From positions 1 through 32,010 of the forward strand of contig SFLA01000012.1 of NCBI GenBank assembly GCA_004553575.1: a stretch of DNA of 32,010 nt, in the 5' to 3' direction. The notes under the pieces were generated by a model. It was not told the DNA's origin. It was given only the letters and a program-made list of their open reading frames with translations, and did not search any database. How positions within the stretch are numbered: position 1 is the first letter of the stretch; each line of letters starts with the position of its first letter. Shown one piece after another: positions 29,774 through 32,010 of the stretch. The DNA comes from Clostridiales bacterium. GTDB lineage: Bacteria > Bacillota > Clostridia > Oscillospirales > CAG-382. The translations under genes were made by a program, and so were the position numbers.

Positions 29774-32010
29774 AATAATCGTCGGTCAGGAACGGCCCCG
29801 TAACCCGCTTTCTCGTAAAATGCGATATCACCGTATACAGCCCGAATATTATCGCGCCGGCAAGCGTTATAAGTGCGCCCTGTGCAAGTCCGGGGGTCTT
29901 GTAACTGAAAACTATCTCGTTTTCCCCTTCTTCGCATTCGACCGCGACAAATCCGTAGGTTGCGGTAAGCACCTCCGCAGGATGGCCGTTTACGGTCGCG
30001 GACCAGCCCTCCTCGGCGGGAACCGTGAAGAATACCACGTTCGGCTTATCGAGCGTGATATGGGCGGTGAAGCCGTAGGAATCATAATCGAAGTCGTCGC
30101 AGCACATCTCACTGCGCTCGGCAACGGAATCGATATAGGTGCTCTCGGATGCGGTCTTGCCGTCCTTGAAGAATGCCTCGGTCATAAACTGCGAATAATA
30201 ATCGGCCATGTCGTCGGGCACAACCAGATAGGTGCACAGCAGTGCGTGACGGTTGTTCTTTAGGTACTTTTCGAATTCGGTTTCGGTAATGAATTCGGTA
30301 TAGGCATATCCCATGTTCAGGCAGTATTCGTTTTCGTATATTGCAAAGCCGTTCTGTGTTTCTTTATACGAAAAGCCTACCGCGTCGAACTTTGAGCTCT
30401 TTTCCTCGACAATGAACGAATACTTTACCGAAAGGAAACCGCGCAGTCCGTACATTGAGCTGTTTGCCCGTGATCCGACCGACCGCGTTACTCCCACCTT
30501 CGGATAAAAGGTCATTATCGAAGGCGGTACAATGGTATTAAAGCATTCTTCGCCGGGATACCCCCAGTAAAGACTGAGGTTGTCAAGCGTCGAAACGCTG
30601 CCGGAACGGTAGAAATCTATGCGGTAGAATTCATCCTCGGGGTTCTCGAGAACTACCTCGCCCTTTATTGCCTTGTCGATGAGGAAATCCGACGAATACG
30701 AGTGGCATTTTCCGTAGATTATATGGTTTATACCGTATACGCAGATAATCACACCCGCCATTACAAAAGCCGTGGTCTCCGCCTTTTTGGTACCCCGCAC
30801 GAATCTGATAAAATACCATACCATGCCGAGAGACACCGCGGTAATGAGTATCGTAACCCAGTATCTGTCGAAGAACTGGGTAGACGACATCTTCGTCACG
30901 CCGTCTTCGGTTGTCCAGCAGAAGCCGACCGGTATTGCGATGGCAGCGCAGATAACAGCATGCAGCCATACACAGCCGCTCCAATCCAGCTCGGCATCGT
31001 CAAGAGCTATTACGGTCGCGACAACGCATACCATAACGAACATATACATCCATCTTGCGTAGTACGACGAATTGAACAGATAGAACGCGGCGTTCAGTGC
31101 CGGGACAAGTGCGCAGACGAACAGGAATATGCAAAGCCCCTTCAGCCAGCCGCCCTTCCTGCGCCTTTTCATAAAGGCAAATACGCCGGTCATTCCGAAC
31201 ATCGGTATCCATGCGGCGTTTGACGCCCAGCGGGTGGTGTGTCCGTAGAAGAAGTTTGTGCGAGACGCAATATCGGGCGGGAAGAAAATACTGTGAAGTA
31301 TATGCCCGTACCGTTTGGTATACAGGGTTATTTCTTTTCCGAACAGCGTAAACGATATCGACCCGGAATCGTTCTGCCAGAACAGTGCGTTCCATACGCT
31401 GCTGAATCCGTTTGTTACCCGAGGGTTATCCTTTACGGCGAGCGCCGCGGGCAGAAAGATAACCGCCGACATCAGCACGCCTATAACCGCCTCGAGAGCC
31501 AGCCGCAGAAAGCTCGAAAGCGTTACGCGGAATTTTTTATCGGTGAATCTGAAAAGAAAATATATAATGCAGAAGATAACCTGCCCCGCGAACATGAAGT
31601 AGTTGCAGGCGGCGTTCAAAGCGACGGCTACCGCGAACATTCCGCGGCGGTCGTTCTGGATAAGCTCTTCCATTCCTATGAGAAGGAGAGGGAACAGAAC
31701 AACAACCTCGTGAAACTGGTTGAAGAAGGTGTTGTATATCTGGAACCCGCAGAAGGAGTACAGCAGTGCTCCGAGAACCGCGTAGTTCTGGTTCTTTACG
31801 AACCGCTTAAGATATGCATAGCAGGTAAGCGCGGCACAGCCGTATTTGAGAATATATATCGGTGCCATCAGATACGGCGCCCACGAGGAGGGAAACAGGC
31901 ACATCAGCCAGAAGAAGGGAGAACCCAACAGGTAGTATGAATAGGTGCCTATAAAATTGCTTCCGAGGTCGGTAAGCCAATCCCAGCCAAAGCTGCCGCT
32001 GTGCACCATC
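29760..32010 (-). CDS. YfhO-family polytopic membrane protein, 5' end outside the window
   Basis: About 749 residues are visible and the reading frame runs off the right edge, so the N-terminus is missing or nearly so. The part seen has about ten or more membrane helices up to roughly residue 430, a large outside domain (about 450-715) with YSFIVEEKSSKFDAVGF and GWSATVNGHPAEV, and a final helix (about 720-738). This is the layout of YfhO (COG4485) membrane proteins, linked in Bacillus and relatives to lipoteichoic acid or other polymer glycosylation. The GWSATVNG motif is the most diagnostic. Loss of the first residues does not allow checking the catalytic aspartate region. It overlaps birA. 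Confidence 0.87.
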   Translation of the reverse strand, partial: MVHSGSFGWDWLTDLGSNFIGTYSYYLLGSPFFWLMCLFPSSWAPYLMAPIYILKYGCAALTCYAYLKRFVKNQNYAVLGALLYSFCGFQIYNTFFNQFHEVVVLFPLLLIGMEELIQNDRRGMFAVAVALNAACNYFMFAGQVIFCIIYFLFRFTDKKFRVTLSSFLRLALEAVIGVLMSAVIFLPAALAVKDNPRVTNGFSSVWNALFWQNDSGSISFTLFGKEITLYTKRYGHILHSIFFPPDIASRTNFFYGHTTRWASNAAWIPMFGMTGVFAFMKRRRKGGWLKGLCIFLFVCALVPALNAAFYLFNSSYYARWMYMFVMVCVVATVIALDDAELDWSGCVWLHAVICAAIAIPVGFCWTTEDGVTKMSSTQFFDRYWVTILITAVSLGMVWYFIRFVRGTKKAETTAFVMAGVIICVYGINHIIYGKCHSYSSDFLIDKAIKGEVVLENPEDEFYRIDFYRSGSVSTLDNLSLYWGYPGEECFNTIVPPSIMTFYPKVGVTRSVGSRANSSMYGLRGFLSVKYSFIVEEKSSKFDAVGFSYKETQNGFAIYENEYCLNMGYAYTEFITETEFEKYLKNNRHALLCTYLVVPDDMADYYSQFMTEAFFKDGKTASESTYIDSVAERSEMCCDDFDYDSYGFTAHITLDKPNVVFFTVPAEEGWSATVNGHPAEVLTATYGFVAVECEEGENEIVFSYKTPGLAQGALITLAGAIIFGLYTVISHFTRKRVTGPFLTDDYYEQV

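Noticed and set aside
1..32010. CRISPR arrays, tRNA/rRNA genes, transposases, prophage genes
   Set aside because: None seen on either strand; no spaced repeats, no cloverleaf-type sequences and no recombinase or transposase motifs.

Overview
The window reads as chromosomal DNA of a spore-forming anaerobic member of the Clostridia, probably Oscillospiraceae/Ruminococcaceae-like. The grounds are a spoIIGA-sigE sporulation pair, a Firmicutes-type rimP-nusA-rnpM-ylxQ-infB-rbfA-nrnA-truB operon, an infC-rpmI-rplT operon with an attenuator leader, a Noc-like ParB protein, and ferredoxin-linked 2-oxoacid metabolism. GC content is moderate to high by eye, the genes are densely packed and promoters are close to the sigma-A consensus. 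I saw no tRNA, rRNA, insertion sequence, prophage or CRISPR array. The species assignment is inference.

Region 1 (1-9379, + strand) is one tightly coupled metabolic operon ending at a strong terminator. It holds the tail of an acyl-CoA synthetase, a P-loop ATPase, a four-subunit 2-oxoacid:ferredoxin oxidoreductase (ferredoxin, alpha, beta and gamma subunits), a branched-chain aminotransferase, a 2-isopropylmalate-synthase-like protein that has lost its catalytic residues but kept the leucine-sensing domain, a fusion of a sugar-isomerase-like TIM barrel to a second acyl-CoA synthetase, and an amidohydrolase. Together these could interconvert short or branched (or aromatic) carboxylates, acyl-CoAs, 2-oxoacids and amino acids in either direction. 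The pseudo-LeuA and the fusion protein make this the best candidate for an undescribed system.

Region 2 (9490-18339, - strand) has a Gfo/Idh/MocA oxidoreductase, a Noc-like ParB protein, and the transcription/translation operon running from rimP to truB. The rimP leader carries a perfect 28-bp palindrome followed by a T-run, which looks like an attenuator. Region 3 (18358-20788, - strand) has a NYN-domain putative ribonuclease that appears to start at ATT, then sigE and spoIIGA. Region 4 (20784-23980, + strand) diverges from spoIIGA: a 60-residue membrane protein, a SpoIVFB-like M50 protease, an AlgX/DHHW-type lipoprotein and an aminoglycoside 6-adenylyltransferase-like protein.

Region 5 (24006-27739, - strand) has an orphan peptide-binding lipoprotein, rpsU, and infC-rpmI-rplT, where infC starts at ATC behind a leader with an intrinsic terminator. 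Region 6 (27733-29036, + strand) has a signal-less amidase with an SH3 domain and a CmpB-type membrane protein. Region 7 (29048-32010, - strand) has birA and a YfhO-type membrane protein cut by the window edge. The only stretch over 300 bases without a gene is 27468-27810, which holds the infC leader and two divergent promoters.
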